From Cymbidium sinense (lineage: Eukaryota; Streptophyta; Magnoliopsida; Asparagales; Orchidaceae), in the NCBI GenBank assembly GCA_021442155.1, contig CM038215.1, positions 3,930,976 to 3,994,975 on the forward strand: DNA of 64,000 nucleotides, in the 5' to 3' direction. Under the pieces are notes generated by a model, which saw nothing but the letters and a program-made list of their open reading frames with translations, searched no databases and had not been told where the DNA came from. This document shows, piece by piece, positions 36,250 through 48,309 of the stretch. Both the position numbers and the translations under genes were made by a program. How positions within the stretch are numbered: position 1 is the first letter of the stretch; each line of letters begins with the position of its first letter.

Positions 36250-38580
36250 TTAGGGTTTTTTCTCATGTTCTCGGGATGTCTAGACTATATACCCATTAGC
36301 ATTCAATCTTATATAAATCAACACATAAATAGTGGAAAGAGAACTCAACATTCATACACTTAAGCTATAAGCACATGCATTTCTTATTTATTATAACTAA
36401 GATCATAACGTATATTATTATTCAATTATAAGCATTTGAAAAATACATTTGGATTTAATAGTGATAATAGCCATGTGTATATTAAATTAAATCAATACAT
36501 GCAAGCTTAGATAAAGGAAATCCATTTTATCTTACTTGATTTTGAAAAAAGATGCATGAATGAATTTAAATTACATACCAAATTTAACATGATTTGAAAG
36601 AGGAGAATAAAATATAAGCATGTGATTCATTCAACTAAACTAGTTCTTAAGGACAATCAAATCAAATAAGATTATTGAAAGCAAACCAAAGCTTCTTTAT
36701 TAATTACGTTTTGGTTTTGATTTGATTTAAAGGGTAGAAGAGAAATCATCACTTGTTATTTAAATCTTAATTAAGTTCATTTACTGTTGAACAATGATTA
36801 ACAATTGTGGAGTAACCATAACTTCATTAAACTCCTTTTGGTTATAAAACACCTAAAGATCTACCCCATGATTTAATTAATTAAAGTTTGATGTGATTAT
36901 GATTTCAATTTGATTAAGTGATTTAATTAATTAGTTAAATCTTAATTAAGTTCATTTTTAAAAAGGGTGAAATGATCTTAATGAAAGGGGTCCCAACCCT
37001 ATTCCTTAGTTCACTTACTGTTGAACAATGATTAATAAATTTAATTAACCAATTTGTTAATGTTCATGGGATTAATTAATCATTAATTAACTTAAGAGAG
37101 TAGTTAAGGTTTAATTAGTCAATTTTCCTAATTAGTGAGCAATAAATCCCAAGAAAATCATGGGAGGCGAGGTCATCCCATTAAAAAACCCACAAAATTT
37201 GGGATTAATTGCTCAAGTAATTAAAAATAATTAAGATAATTTTGTAATTAACCTTTATTACCATTCAATATTAGTTAAGATCATTTTAATTAATTTCTCT
37301 CAAAATACATTTAAAATGAGTATTTATTTGCATTTTTTTTATTTCTCTATGATTTTTATAATTTTTTTTGATATTAAAATGATTAATTAAGCCAAATTAA
37401 AACTTAATCTTATTGACACCACATGGTGCACTAACCCGGTGTGCTTTCCACTTGGCATCGTGGGATTGGCTACTTAAAACTTATCCGACTCAGCACCTAC
37501 GTGGTGACGGCGGACACACTTTCTCATCTATCGGATGTGCTTTCTTGTCCACTTGCTTCTTGTTTGTCATCGATCTAAGATCGATGTCTATACTCCCACA
37601 GCTTAATCGGATTAAATCAGATTGATCTGGTGGATCTAATCACGTCATCTTGATTATGCGAATGGGCGGTGCGTGATCTAACGTCGTGAGTTAGGGGAGG
37701 AGTCCACCATTGCTCACTTGATATGAGCTTACTTCGGATCAACTCAAAGGATCCCACACCTTCACGAGATCGATGGAGGGATCCATAGTCAAGATCACAG
37801 AAGCTTTCTTCAAAAGCACCAACCCTCTTTTTAAGGATCGGTTTGAAGCATACATCGAGAAAAGTTGGTGGCTTGATTAAAAAAAGCTTCATCTAGTCGA
37901 GGTGAAGCCCTATTTAGTAGTAATTGGATCAATTCATCGATGTTCACTCGAAAGGCCATGAACTAATGATTTGGAGCTTGGGTGCTCAAAAAGTTTGGGA
38001 GATGATTCATTCTTGCTCGATGAGGCCTAAGGAAGGTGTGTGCAAAGTTAATTTGAGTTTTATGGAGAAATGAAGTTAGGTTTGAAATGGGAGTCTTATT
38101 TTGAGATGGGCGAGATGGCATTTTCTAATCAGAATGAGCTTGGGAGCTTAGGGAATGGCTCTAGGGGTTGAGTTGGGCTCTAAGAAATAATTTTGTGTGT
38201 GTTTGAGTGGAAATGAGAGGTGTATATGCCCCTTCATCTTGATCGAAACGTGGGATAAGGTTTGGCTTCTGTGGCCATCTTAAGAGTCATGGGTGGGGAG
38301 GAGGAGGTGGCTCAAGCTTGGTTGGTTGAAGGTGTGGAGGTGTCAGGAGGGAATCGTGGGTGTCTATGGGTTTCAAATGCTCAAATGAGGAGGGTGATTT
38401 CACCTCCCATTGGTCATGGTCGACTAACCACCCATTAGTTGTTGGCAAGTGGACCATTGAGAGAGTACCAAAGTGGGGTGGAAATGACCACTTATATGGG
38501 TGATTTGTCTCATGTGACACCCTTAACCTATGGGTAGAATGATCATTTGGCATTGAAGAAAATCCACACCCGACATAAAT
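36250..38580. other. Unassigned non-telomeric segment, possibly LTR-derived
   Basis: Base composition differs sharply from the array. The first 1.1 kb is AT-rich (TTAATTAATTA-type). The stretch 37.4-38.6 kb is richer in G and C. A 27 bp phrase around TTCA(T/C)TTACTGTTGAACAATG occurs twice (about 36,775 and 37,009). Open frames at 37,617-37,892 and 38,287-38,553 (minus) and 37,413-37,625 (plus) match no family I recognise. Reading antisense, the mix of untranslated AT-rich leader and GC-richer block could be an LTR or leader of a gypsy element next to the Tat fragment, but no matching second LTR was found. Confidence 0.4.
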
Positions 38581-38599
38581 TTTTGGTTGAATGAAATTG

Positions 38600-39240
38600 A
38601 AACCAATGACTTAGTATTGACTAAGTTTAAGGACTGCTTTGCATGGAGTTATGAAGAGATGCCTAGATTGGCTCATGATGTAGTGGTCCATACTAGCAAT
38701 AGAGCTTACTGCTAACCCTATCAAGCAACCTCCTAGATGCATGCGATTAGACATAGAACAATAATCATTTATGTAGTCAAGAAACTGATCGATGTTGACT
38801 TCATCCAAGAAGAAAAATACCTTACCTGGTTATCCAGTGTCATCCCAATTAAGAAAAAGAATGGCCAAAAGATGAATGTCCACTACACATCTCAAATTTG
38901 ATGGTGGACATTGCCTCATCTCATGTAGTCTTCTCTTTCATGGATGGCTCATCTCGATATGACCAAATAAAGATGGCCCCTAGATATGAAAGAAACACTA
39001 CTTTTAGAACCCCGATCAGAATCTATTACTATAAGGTCATGACATTTAGCCTTAAAAAAGTTGATGCTACATGCCAGTAGGCTACAACTTGACTCTTCGA
39101 TGAACTCATTCATCATAATGTCGAGTGCTATGTTGATGATCTCATGGTCAAAAGTAGAGAAAATGATGACCATCTCTTTGACTTGAGGGCACTTTTTGAA
39201 TAGTTAAAACAATTTAACCTCAAATGAACCCCCTGAAGTG
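38600..39240 (+). pseudogene. Tat reverse transcriptase domain, broken
   Basis: Recognisable stretches in order: FAWSYEEMP-like (about 38,637), a PRCMR-like KQ region, WLSSVIPIKKKNGQK (about 38,830), FSFMDGSSRYDQIKMAP at 38,931, MTFSLKKVDATCQ, and the catalytic YVDD at 39,129-39,140 followed by LMVKS. The second aspartate pair is intact. The upstream motif has SSRYDQ where GYNQI-type residues are usual. Several stops and frame shifts interrupt it, and the LN.aCPKD-type region between the KKNG and FSF motifs is shortened. Confidence 0.85.
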
Positions 39241-40280
39241 TGCATTTAGAGTAGATTTAAGGAAATTCCTTGGGTTTGTTGTCCTACACTAGGGGATCGA
39301 AATCAATCCAGAGAATTCCTTGACTTAATAAAAATGCCACCAGGTTTGTTGTCCTACACCAGGTTTGTTGTCCTACTTTACATTGCTAAGTTAGATGACT
39401 CCCTTGGTGCTTTGTTGGCCCAAGATAATGATGAAAGGAAGGCAAATGCACTCTACTACGTCAATCATCAATACCTGAGCTAGTATCCACTCATTGAAGC
39501 ATTCCTAGCTTTAATCTACATCCCAAAGCAACACTTCATGCTAGGTGAACTTAATCTCTAGGTTCAATCCACTATAGTATCATGACATGATGCTATGTCG
39601 GGGGTTGGCATGATAGTCCATGATCTCTCACGGTTTTACATTACCTTTTTGTTGAAAGGATAAGCACTAGCAGATATCTTAATAGCACACTTCCTATTGA
39701 CTCTTGGTGATGATCTCCCAGATGAACAAATCATGAATTTATGGGATAGCATTCACTATTGGGAGATGTACTTTGATGGTATGGCTTCCTCTCAAAGAGG
39801 AGAAGAACCATAATCTATTATTACTAGAAAGGTAGCAGTAGGAATAGTTCTCTTAACTCTAAACAATGATGTGATGAGATTCTCATATCATTTGTCCAAT
39901 CCTTGCATTAACAATGGATCTGAATATGAGGCTTTGATTGTTGATCTAGAGTTAGCCATTACTCTAAGCATCCATAACCTCAACATCTTTGAGAATTCTT
40001 AGCTAGTTATCAACCAAATTGCTGGGTCCTATAAGGTTATAAAGCCTAAGCTCCATCACTACCATAAGTACACCATGGAGTTGTTAGCCTAAATCCCAGA
40101 GGTTACCATTTATAAGATTCCTCGAGGAGAGAACGTCATAGTGTATGTTTTAGCCAAGCCTTCCAAGGAGTTGGCATGTTTAGAGGATGAGTCCATATTA
40201 ATAAAGGTCCAAAATAAATAAGTCTTATCCCTTATTGATATTGAACTCATCAAACAGTACTTTCTTAAAGGATAGGTTAC
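39240..40280 (+). pseudogene. Tat RNase H plus second (archaeal-type) RNase H, broken
   Basis: First RNase H: LDDSLGALLAQDND (about 39,400), ALYYVNHQYLS and YPLIEAFLALIY, with a linker GQALAD-like near 39,660. Second RNase H: WEMYFDGMAS (39,760), NNGSEYEALIVDLELAI (about 39,911) and LVINQIAGSYKVIKPK, ending ENVIVYVLAK. DG, E in EYEAL and the DS-like position are all recognisable, although the DS motif reads ENS followed by a stop. About 100 residues that normally join the RT to the first RNase H are missing. In their place is a short repeat of AGGTTTGTTGTCCTAC at about 39,341 and 39,359. Confidence 0.8.
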
Positions 40281-40323
40281 CATTGCCAAGAAGGATGAGG
40301 AGTTAGATTAGACGCAACCATTC

Positions 40324-41370
40324 ATGGATTACTTAAATAAGGATAAACTACCTCAAGAGAAGTCCCAAGCTCATCAGATGAAGCAGAGAGCACTTTCATA
40401 TGCTTATGTGGATGGTGTCTTGTCACATCGGTCTTTCGATCATATGTGGTTACATTATTTAGACAAGCACAAATCCTGTAAGATCATGATTGAGGTATAC
40501 TTAGGATTATGCAAAGCCAACCAATTTGGTCTAAAGATGAAAACCAAGGTCAAGAGACTAGGATACTGCTGGCCGTCGATGTTCAAAGATTGCGTGGATA
40601 CGGCTAGGCGATGCCACCAATGTCAAATACACAGTGTGGTGCTAAACCAACCACCCAACATTCTACATCTTAGATTGGCCTCATGGATATTCGAGTGTTG
40701 GGTACCGACATAGTGGGTTCGATTGATCCTCCTTCCAAGGTTCATCATTTCATCTTAGCTGCTACTGATACTTTTCCAAATTTGTGAAGTTGATTTGGCT
40801 TAGAGTGATCACAGCTCAAAATGTGCTCCAGTATTTTAGGAACCATATTGTATATAGTTTTCGAGTGCATCAAAGAATTATATCTGATAATGGTACTACA
40901 TTCAAGAGCATTGAGATTAACACCATTGTCTAGAGACATAACATAGATTGGAGATATTCTACCATCAACTACCCATGGGAAAATGGCTTAGTACTGAAGA
41001 AGACACTTGACAACAGCAAGCGATAGTGGCATGAGTAGTTAGTTGAAGCCTTGTGGGTTTAATGCACCACATATAAAACTCCAACTCAGTCTACTCCTTT
41101 CTCTTTAGTGTATGGGTCTGAAGCCAATCTACCATTAGAAGTCAAACTCACATCATTAAGGATAGCTATGGGTAGCAAGATCATAATAGAAGAGCACAAA
41201 GTTGTGGGTTAGAAGAGCTGGTTTGGAGGAGAGATGCCAGAAAACCTTGAGTTGTATAAAGCTAAAATAATTCAAGCTTACAATAAGTTAGTCCATCCTA
41301 GAGCTTTCCAAGTAGGAGAGCTTATTTTAGTTCTAAGGAGACTGATTGTTGCCCATCACAAGCCTACATA
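40324..41370 (+). pseudogene. Tat integrase: zinc finger, DDE core, C-terminal domain; broken
   Basis: The zinc-binding part (H-H-C-C) lies in the open frame 40,324-40,713: GYCWPSMFKDCVDTARRCHQCQ. The core follows with ILAATD (first Asp, about 40,763) and RIISDNGTTFKS (second Asp, 40,872-40,905). The NYPWENGL region (about 40,975) should carry the catalytic Glu, but the run after NG has lost the usual QAEA-type residues, so the Glu is missing or shifted. Then come TPTQSTPFSLVYGSEANLPLEV (with preceding stops) and the C-terminal YNKLVHPRAFQVGELIL. The integrase is inactive as read. Confidence 0.83.
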
Positions 41371-41379
41371 CTTTTTTTT

Positions 41380-42900
41380 CAGATTGATCATTGCACACCT
41401 ACAGTCACCTTAGGTTGGTTGGTTCTCACTATGCCTACGGATACATCACTCATGCAGATGAATACACATTAGGTTGGTTGGTTCTCGCACCTTAGGATAC
41501 ACCACTCATGCTAGATGTAAGTCTGCTAGGCTTTCTCCTTGATTTGGCCATTGTACACCTAGAGGCTTTCTTTTTTAGGGCTCAAGATAATCTTTAAATT
41601 TAGGCACTATATTTGGATCACATACTTTGTGACCCCATTTAGACACTACAGGTTACTATCAGTTGACAGTTCCCTTTTCCTAGTAACCACCCCTGTGGTT
41701 GGAGAATTAATCCTGTGGATGTGCAGATTTTACCTTGATCTAATAAATCTAATATAGGTCAAGGATGACATAGCCCCTTCTTAGTGTGGTCCCTCGTACA
41801 CCAACAGGGTCCATGCAAACACATAAACAAAATATATATTCACTTGTGGATTAGGAGGACACCCATAGCGATACCTTTTCCCAAGCAAGCATCCTGTCTT
41901 CAAAGCAATGTCATCAAAACTCCCTATAGGGATTTTATAACTACTCTTGAGTTGAAATAAGTCACCAGTCGCATTCACTCAGTAGTCACCCCTAAGTTAG
42001 GTTCAATTTGTTATGTTACCAACATGTCACCCCAGCAGTTGTTCCCTACTTTGGGATGTAAGTCTGCTATGCCTTCTTCTTAGCACAGCCATTGCACACT
42101 GAAAGGAAATCCCTTAGCTTGGCTAGCTCAACCCCATGGCCAATAGACTATCCCTTTGGATTTGTAAATTTGAGATAGGACAAGTCCGATATATCCCCTT
42201 CTCAGTGGGTCCATCGCACATCGACATGGTCCATAAATTAAATCTATCAAATTTGACCGAGCTCATATCCCCAGCAGATATTCCCTCAATTCCAAATCAA
42301 ACTAAACCAAACAAACCATATCAAATCACATGAAATTAAGATAAAATCAATCTTGACTTCTTTTAAGTTGACATAAATGCCCAATGACATTCACTTTCGA
42401 GTCTAGGTAGGTTCAATTTGTTGTGCATCCAGGTCACCCAATGAGTTGTTCCTCACTTTCAAAGATGTTAGTATGCTATGCCTTCTTCTTAGCATAGCCA
42501 TTACACCGAAGGCAACCCCATAGGTTGGTTAGCTCTACCCCATAGCTAGTAGACTATCCCTTTGGATTTGTAAATCTGAGGTAGGTCAAGGCTGATATAG
42601 CCCCTTCTCATTGGGCCTATCGCACATCGATAGGGTCCATACATTAACTCAAATTAAGTTAAGCCTGATTTTCCCGAGTTAAATCACACCCTTCTCCCAA
42701 GCCCCAAATCATATATAAACAAGTCAAGCAAACAAATCAAATTCAAAACCAACCTCCTTGTAGAGTCAAATTATAACTCCTTTAGAGTCTAAATCTAACC
42801 AACCTCTTATCCCTAATGTATACATCCCCAAAATAATTTATGAAATCAAACTCAAATCCCAATCCAAAGTGAATAGCCCGAACCTCCTTCCCTTGTGCAA
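41380..42900 (+). repeat. Diverged tandem repeat of about 410 bp, three units, downstream of the Tat pol
   Basis: Phrases of the type GGTCAAGGNTGATATAGCCCC followed by a GGGTCCAT(G/A) motif recur at about 41,757, 42,178 and 42,586. CTATGCCTTCTTCTTAGCA recurs at 42,068 and 42,477 (409 bp). An older related phrase GTCTGCTAGGCTTTCTCC lies at about 41,521. The position just after integrase fits the variable 3' region of Tat elements, where tandem repeats are known to arise. The short frames at 41,781-41,978 and 42,136-42,333 lie within this repeat and are not genes. Confidence 0.7.
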
Positions 42901-43300
42901 GGTTCATATTCCCGATCCCCAACGGACTCGAGCCATATCTCTAGCAAATATGCCTCCACATCAATTTAAATAAAACTAATTAAATTTGATTTGATCTTAA
43001 TCCCTGATGGATTATAGATTCTTATCACCAGTAGATCTTGTTTCCACAAATCATATAATCAAATCAAATTCAAACCTTATCCCCAATAGATTTTCTTCTT
43101 CTATGCCCTCGATATAGACCCCTCACAAGTCATGTCCAATGCATGTGTGGTCCCCTAATGGATCTCCCTCCATGTCCTTGACATGGAATTCTCATCAAAT
43201 CTTATTTCTTCTCTTATGCACACCATTAATACTTAAACCAAAAGCCTTACAATGTATTCCTTCAAATTACATCATCTTAACATTATAATCAACATTTTAT
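42901..43300. other. Unassigned AT-rich stretch
   Basis: Non-telomeric sequence between the 410 bp repeats and the AT-rich satellite. It has phrases such as CCCCAATAGATTTTCTTCTT and CCCTAATGGATCTCCCTCC that look like decayed continuations of the upstream repeat. I see no coding potential. Confidence 0.4.
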
Positions 43301-44660
43301 GATTTGTGATGGTGCAAGCTCAAACTAACTATACAATATAATGCTAAACATATTATATTATGAATTAACACTATATTATATTATAAAATATGATGTTATA
43401 TTATAATTTTCTATAATATAATATATTGTCTAACATTACACCTCATTAGAATCACTTAAAGAGAACAAATAATGAAATTTTCTCAAAATATGAATAATCT
43501 TCATTTTGGATGTAAAATTCTTATTTTTCTATTAGAAATGGTACAAAATAGAATAATTTTTGCATTGCTTCTTGGTGTGGGCCATGAATTTGGCCAAATT
43601 CTTCCATCTCAACCTTCAAATTAACATTTTTTTGAGTTTTGACCCAATGTATTATAACAAAAGTAAAACATATTAAAGTGTACAATAACATTTAGTGCCA
43701 CACCACCACATTCATATATATGTGAAGTTATATTGTTATGTACATTATAATTTAATATGCTTTCAAATAATATATTATCTTACATTACACCTTAAAATGA
43801 ATCACTTTAAGCATGAAATTTATAAAATTTGGTTGAATAATGAACATTTATTTTGGATGCAAATTTCCATTCTTTTGATTAAATGACACACCATAGCACC
43901 AATGATGTTCCCTAAATCACCTTAAATTTGGCCAAATCCCATCATCTCAACCTATAAATTAGTATTTTTATGAATTATACTAGTACAAACTCTACTACAT
44001 CATACTATAACAAACTAAAATATGCTAAACAACAAGTACTAATACACAATAGTATGCTATAATGCATGATGCTACACTATGTTATGGCATCTATATTATA
44101 ATACACTATAACTTATTATATTATACTATATTGCATATCACATCACAAGGGATTGCTTAAGGTAAAAAATCATAAATTTAGTCTAAATAATAAAAAAATT
44201 ATATATTTTAGTCGTATCACTTACATATTTTAAATTGAAATAATATATTATAATGTTATGCTCTACATATTATGAATTTTGCCAAATTCCACCATTTTAA
44301 AGTCTAAATCAACATTTTTATAAATAATACTAGTGTAGGCTCGACTGCATGATTGTAAAATACTAAAAGAACTTAAATTGCAAAGAACAATATATTAAGA
44401 TATATGATGTTACTACAACATAAAATCTTACTTTTTAGACTATAAGTGGTGTAGCACACCTTTGGTAATTAACTTCAAATTTAATAAATTTCATCATCTA
44501 ATTTTTTAAATCAATATTTTTATGATTTATATTAATATAGACTATAGGGCACAATACCATAATATACTAAAACATTTCAAAACATCTTATAACATCCAAA
44601 AACATATCACTACATGCTCAAATATATGATGTTACATTATACTATAATATATGGTATTAT
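43300..44660. repeat. AT-rich satellite, monomer about 350 bp, three to four units
   Basis: ACATTACACCT-type starts lie at about 43,433 and 43,782 (349 bp), with a decayed start near 44,134 (352 bp). Inside each unit ATTTTGGATG(T/C)AAA is followed by (A)AATTTGGCCAAAT(T/C)CC at 43,587, 43,925 and 44,275, then CATCTCAACCT and a TATTTTTATGA-like phrase. A partial fourth unit is near 44,478. TATATTATAATATAATAT tracts are interspersed. It is unrelated to the telomere-like array. Confidence 0.7.
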
Positions 44661-45125
44661 AATATGATTTAGGGTTAAGGTTTAGGGTATTCAATTCTCT
44701 AATAGTCAAGGAAAATCTTTTAAAGATATTTTCTTTAGGTACCATAACTATGTTAGGATTTGGTCATTCTTTAGATGTATTCCTAATGACATCTTTATTC
44801 AAGGTTTACGGTTTAGGATTTTGGGTTAGTTTAGGTTTTAAGGTTTAGCATTAGTTTTGGGTTTAATGTTTGTGTTTAAGATTTGGGGTTTATGATTTAG
44901 GGTTTAGGGTTGTAGGTTTTAGGGTTTAGGATTTAGGGTTTTAGAGTTTACGGTTTAGGGTTTAGGGTTTAGGGTTTTAGGATTTAGGGTTTAGGTTTAG
45001 GGTTTAGGGTTTAGGGTTTAGGGTTTATAATTTAGGGTTTAGGTTTAGGTTTTAGGATTTAGGGTTTAGGTTTTAGGTTTAGGGTTTAAGTTTATGGTTT
45101 AGGGTTTAGGGTTTAGAGTTTAAGA
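44661..45125 (+). repeat. Degenerate telomere-like satellite, block 12, with a short foreign stretch
   Basis: TTTAGGG-like DNA resumes at about 44,661. It is interrupted at about 44,687-44,800 by a unique AT-rich sequence (ATTCAATTCTCTAATAGTC onward) that I cannot place. The head at 44.9-45.1 kb includes four adjacent TTTAGGG units. Confidence 0.8.
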
Positions 45126-45555
45126 TTTTTTTTAAAGAGAACAAATTTAGATTCAACATTTATTCTTTTTGATTTCATCAACCAAGTAGCACCCCAAGTT
45201 TTCTAAGACACAAGTGATGACATTGACAAAAAATGAGCACCCATAGAGCAAACCAAAATCCCTAAATAAGTAGAACCATCTCTATTATAAAGACATAGTT
45301 CCATAAGTAGTAGATTGGATCAACCAATCTTTAGTTTCTCAGTCCCATCAAATGAACCACTCTCAGTAGCATGATCATCCATCATATCTCGATCTCTCCC
45401 TCACCACCATGCTAATCACGCCTCTACCACCACCTCTCACCACCACCTCTATGCAGCACCTCAGATCCCCCACCACCACTATGATAGCGTAAGCCTCGCT
45501 TTCACCTCCACCACGGATCTAAGCGGTGTGTGTTCCTTCCCAATGTTACCATTCT
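45126..45555 (-). pseudogene. GRP copy 9: retrocopy fragment
   Basis: Nearly full-length fragment. T-run, AGAGAACAAATTTAGATTC, CAACCAAGTAGCACCCC, ACACAAGTGATGACATTGAC, CAAAATCCCTAAATAAG. The Gly-rich coding part is still dense in CCACC triplets (45,395-45,520; antisense GGTGG). It ends ATGTTACCATTCTTAGGG. Frame is lost by small deletions such as CACCACCATGCTAATC. Confidence 0.8.
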
Positions 45556-48309
45556 TAGGGTATAGGGTTTAGGGTTAGTTTAGGGTTAGTTTAGGGTTTG
45601 GGGTTTAGAGTTTAGGGTTGTAGGATTTTGGATATAGGATTTAGGGTTTAATGTTTAGGGTTTAGAGTTTAGAGTTTTGGGGCATAGGGTTTAGAGTTTA
45701 GGGTTTAGGGTTTCAGGGATTAGGTTTTAGGTTTAGGGTTTAGGGTTTAGGTTTAGGGTTTAAGGTTTAGGGTTTAGGGTTTAGTGTTTAGGGTTGTAGG
45801 TTTATAGTTTAGGGTTCAGGGTTTATTTTAGGGCTTAGGGTTTTAGGTTTAGGGTTTAGATTTAGGGTTTAGGGTTTAGGGTTTAGGATTTAGGGTTTAG
45901 TTTTTTTATTAAGTAAACTGGTAGGTTTAGGTTTTTTAGAATATTTAGTTTATTATTTATTTATTTGAGTTTATTTTAATTTTTTATTTAGGTTTATTTT
46001 AATTTTATTTAGTTTAATTTATTTATTTTAGGTTTATTTATTTTAGTTTAGGTTTTTTATTTTAGTTTATTTTTAGGTTTAAGTTTATTTTTTAGTCTAG
46101 TTTTATTTTTATTTTATTTTTTAGGTTTAGGTTTTATTATTATTTTTTTTAGGTTTAGGTTTAGGATTTTATTTTATTTATTTAGGTCATAGGTTTTAGG
46201 TTTTTATTTTTAGTTTACTTTTAAGTTTTATTTTTTAGTTTAGGTTTAGGTTTATTTTTTGTTTAATTTATTTTATTTAGTTTAAGTTTAGGATTAGGTT
46301 TAGTCTTAGGTTTTACTTATTTTAGTTTAGTTTATTTTAGTTTAGGTTTATTTTATTTTTTTTCATTTAATTTTTATTTTAGGTTTAGGCTTTTTTTAGT
46401 TTACGATCTAAGTTTTATTTTTTTATTTATTTTTAGGTTTACCTTTTAGGTTTAGGTTTTTATTTAGTTTTTATTTTATTTTAATTTAATTTTATTTTAT
46501 TTTTATGCTTAGTTTTATTATATTTATTTAATTATTAGGTTTATTTTATTTTTTAATTTAGTTTAGGTTTTATTTTATTTTATTTAGGTTTAGGTACTTT
46601 ATTTATTTTTTATTAAGGTTTTATTAAGTTTAGGTTTAGGTTTTTAGGTTCTTAGGGTTTAGGGTTTAGGGTTTAAGCTTTAGAGTTTGGGTTTTATGGT
46701 TTTATGGTTTAGGGTTTTAGGGTTTAGGGTTTTAGGGTTTATAGTTTAGGTTTAGGATTTAGGGTTTAGGGTTTAATGTTTAGGCTTTAAGGTTTAGGGT
46801 TTACAGTAAGGTTTAGTGTTTAGGGTTTAGGATTTAGGGTTTAGGGTTTAGGGTTAGTTTAGGTTTAGGGTTAGTTTAGGGTTTAGGCTATAAGGTTTAG
46901 GGTTTTTAGGGTTTAGCATTAGTTTAGGGTTTAGTGTTAAGGGTTTAGGGTTTACGATTTATGGTTACAGTTAGGGTTTTGGGTTTTGGGTTTATGGTTA
47001 ATTTATGGTTTATGGTTTCAGGTTTAGGGTTTAGGGTTTAGGGTTGTAGGTTTACAGTTGTAGGTTTAATGTTTAGGTTTAGGATTTTTTTAAATTTTTT
47101 AAGTGCGGTGATTTGATTTATTTAGTTCATTTACATTATTTTTAATTTATATTAGTTTATTTATTTTAGGTTTATTCATTTTAGTTTAGGTTTTTTTCTT
47201 TTTTTTAGGTTTAGGTTTAGGTTTATGCTTTTTTTTTTAGGTTAGTTCAAGTTTTATTTTATTTTTGAGGTTTAGGTTTTATTCTTTATTTTTAGGTTTA
47301 GTTTAGGTTTTTTTTAGGTTTAGGTTTTAGCTTTTTATTTTATTTATTTATTGGTTTTATTTCATTTTATTTAGTTTAGGGTTTGGGTTTAGTTTATTTT
47401 AGGTTTAGGTTTAGGTTTTATTTATTTTAGTTTAATTTATTTTAGTTTAGGTTTAAGTTTATTTTATTTTATTTATTTTAGGTTTAGTTTAGTTTAGGAT
47501 TTTTTTTGTTTATTTTAGGTTTATTTTGAGGTTTAGGTTTTTATTTAGTTTTTAGTTTATTTTGTTTTAGATTTATTTTATTTTTATTTTATGTTTATAT
47601 TTTATTTTATTTAGGTTTTTCATTTTTGTGTTTATTTTATTTTTTAGTTTAGTTTAGGATTTTATTATTATATTTTAGTTTAGTTTTTTTTATATTTGAT
47701 TTTTACGTTTAGGTTTAGGTTTAGGTCTTAGTTTAGGTTTTTATTTTATTTTATTTTGTATTTTATTTAGGTTTAGGTTTATTTATTTTTTTTATTTTTA
47801 GGTTTTATTTTGTTTAGGTTTAGGTTTTTATGTTTTTTGGGTTTAAAGTTTAGGGTTTAGTATTTGGGGTTTAGGGTTATAGATTTTAGGGTTTAGGGTT
47901 TAGGGTTTAGAGTTTAAGGCTAAAGGTTTTAAGGTTTTAAGGTTTTGGGATTAGGTTTAGGTTAGTTTAGGGTTTGGAGAGCTTAAGGTTAGGTTTTGTT
48001 AAGTATTAAACTAAGTTTAGGTTTAAGTTTAGTTTAGGTTTAGGGTTTTAGGTTTAGGTTTAGGGTTTTAGGGTTTAAGTTTAGTTTAGTTTTATTTTAG
48101 GTTTAGAGTTTAGGTTTAGTTTAGGGTTTAGGTTTGGGTTTAGGGTTTGGGTTTAGGGTTTAAGGGGTTTAGGTTTAGGGTTAGGTTGTAAGTTTGGGTT
48201 TAGGTGGTTTATGGTTTAGTGCTAGTTTTAGGGCTTGGGGTTTAGGGTTAGGGTTTTTTTTAGGCTTTAGGGTTTATGTTTAAAGTTTAGGGTTCAAGTT
48301 TTATTTTTG
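45556..48309 (+). repeat. Degenerate telomere-like satellite, block 13
   Basis: Tags near 45,908 (ATTAAGTAAACTGGTAGG) and, badly decayed, near 47,090 (AAGTGCGGTGATTTG). G-rich heads at 45.55-45.9, 46.65-47.09 and 47.82-48.29 kb are longer than usual. They hold several variants such as GGGTTGTAGG and GGGTTTGGG. No gene is visible. Confidence 0.87.

Larger units (their letters stand above)
38581..41380 (+). mobile_element. Ty3/gypsy (Tat-type) pol relic
   Basis: Broken pol of an LTR retrotransposon in the order RT, RNase H, second RNase H, integrase. The extra RNase H between the usual RNase H and the integrase is the mark of the Tat lineage (Ogre, Grande and Retand relatives). The domain order RT-RH-INT places it in Ty3/gypsy. 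No gag, protease, primer-binding site or paired LTR was recognised, so this is an internal remnant. It is the only retroelement here in the + orientation, and it lies in the non-telomeric island. Confidence 0.85.

Noticed and set aside
37413..38553. Frames of 70, 91 and 88 aa in the island as possible genes
   Set aside because: No family recognised, the frames are on both strands and one is proline-rich low complexity. They are described only as an unassigned segment.
36250..44660. CRISPR-like or prokaryotic insert
   Set aside because: No short direct repeats with spacers, no bacterial gene structure; the recognisable parts are a plant gypsy pol and satellites.
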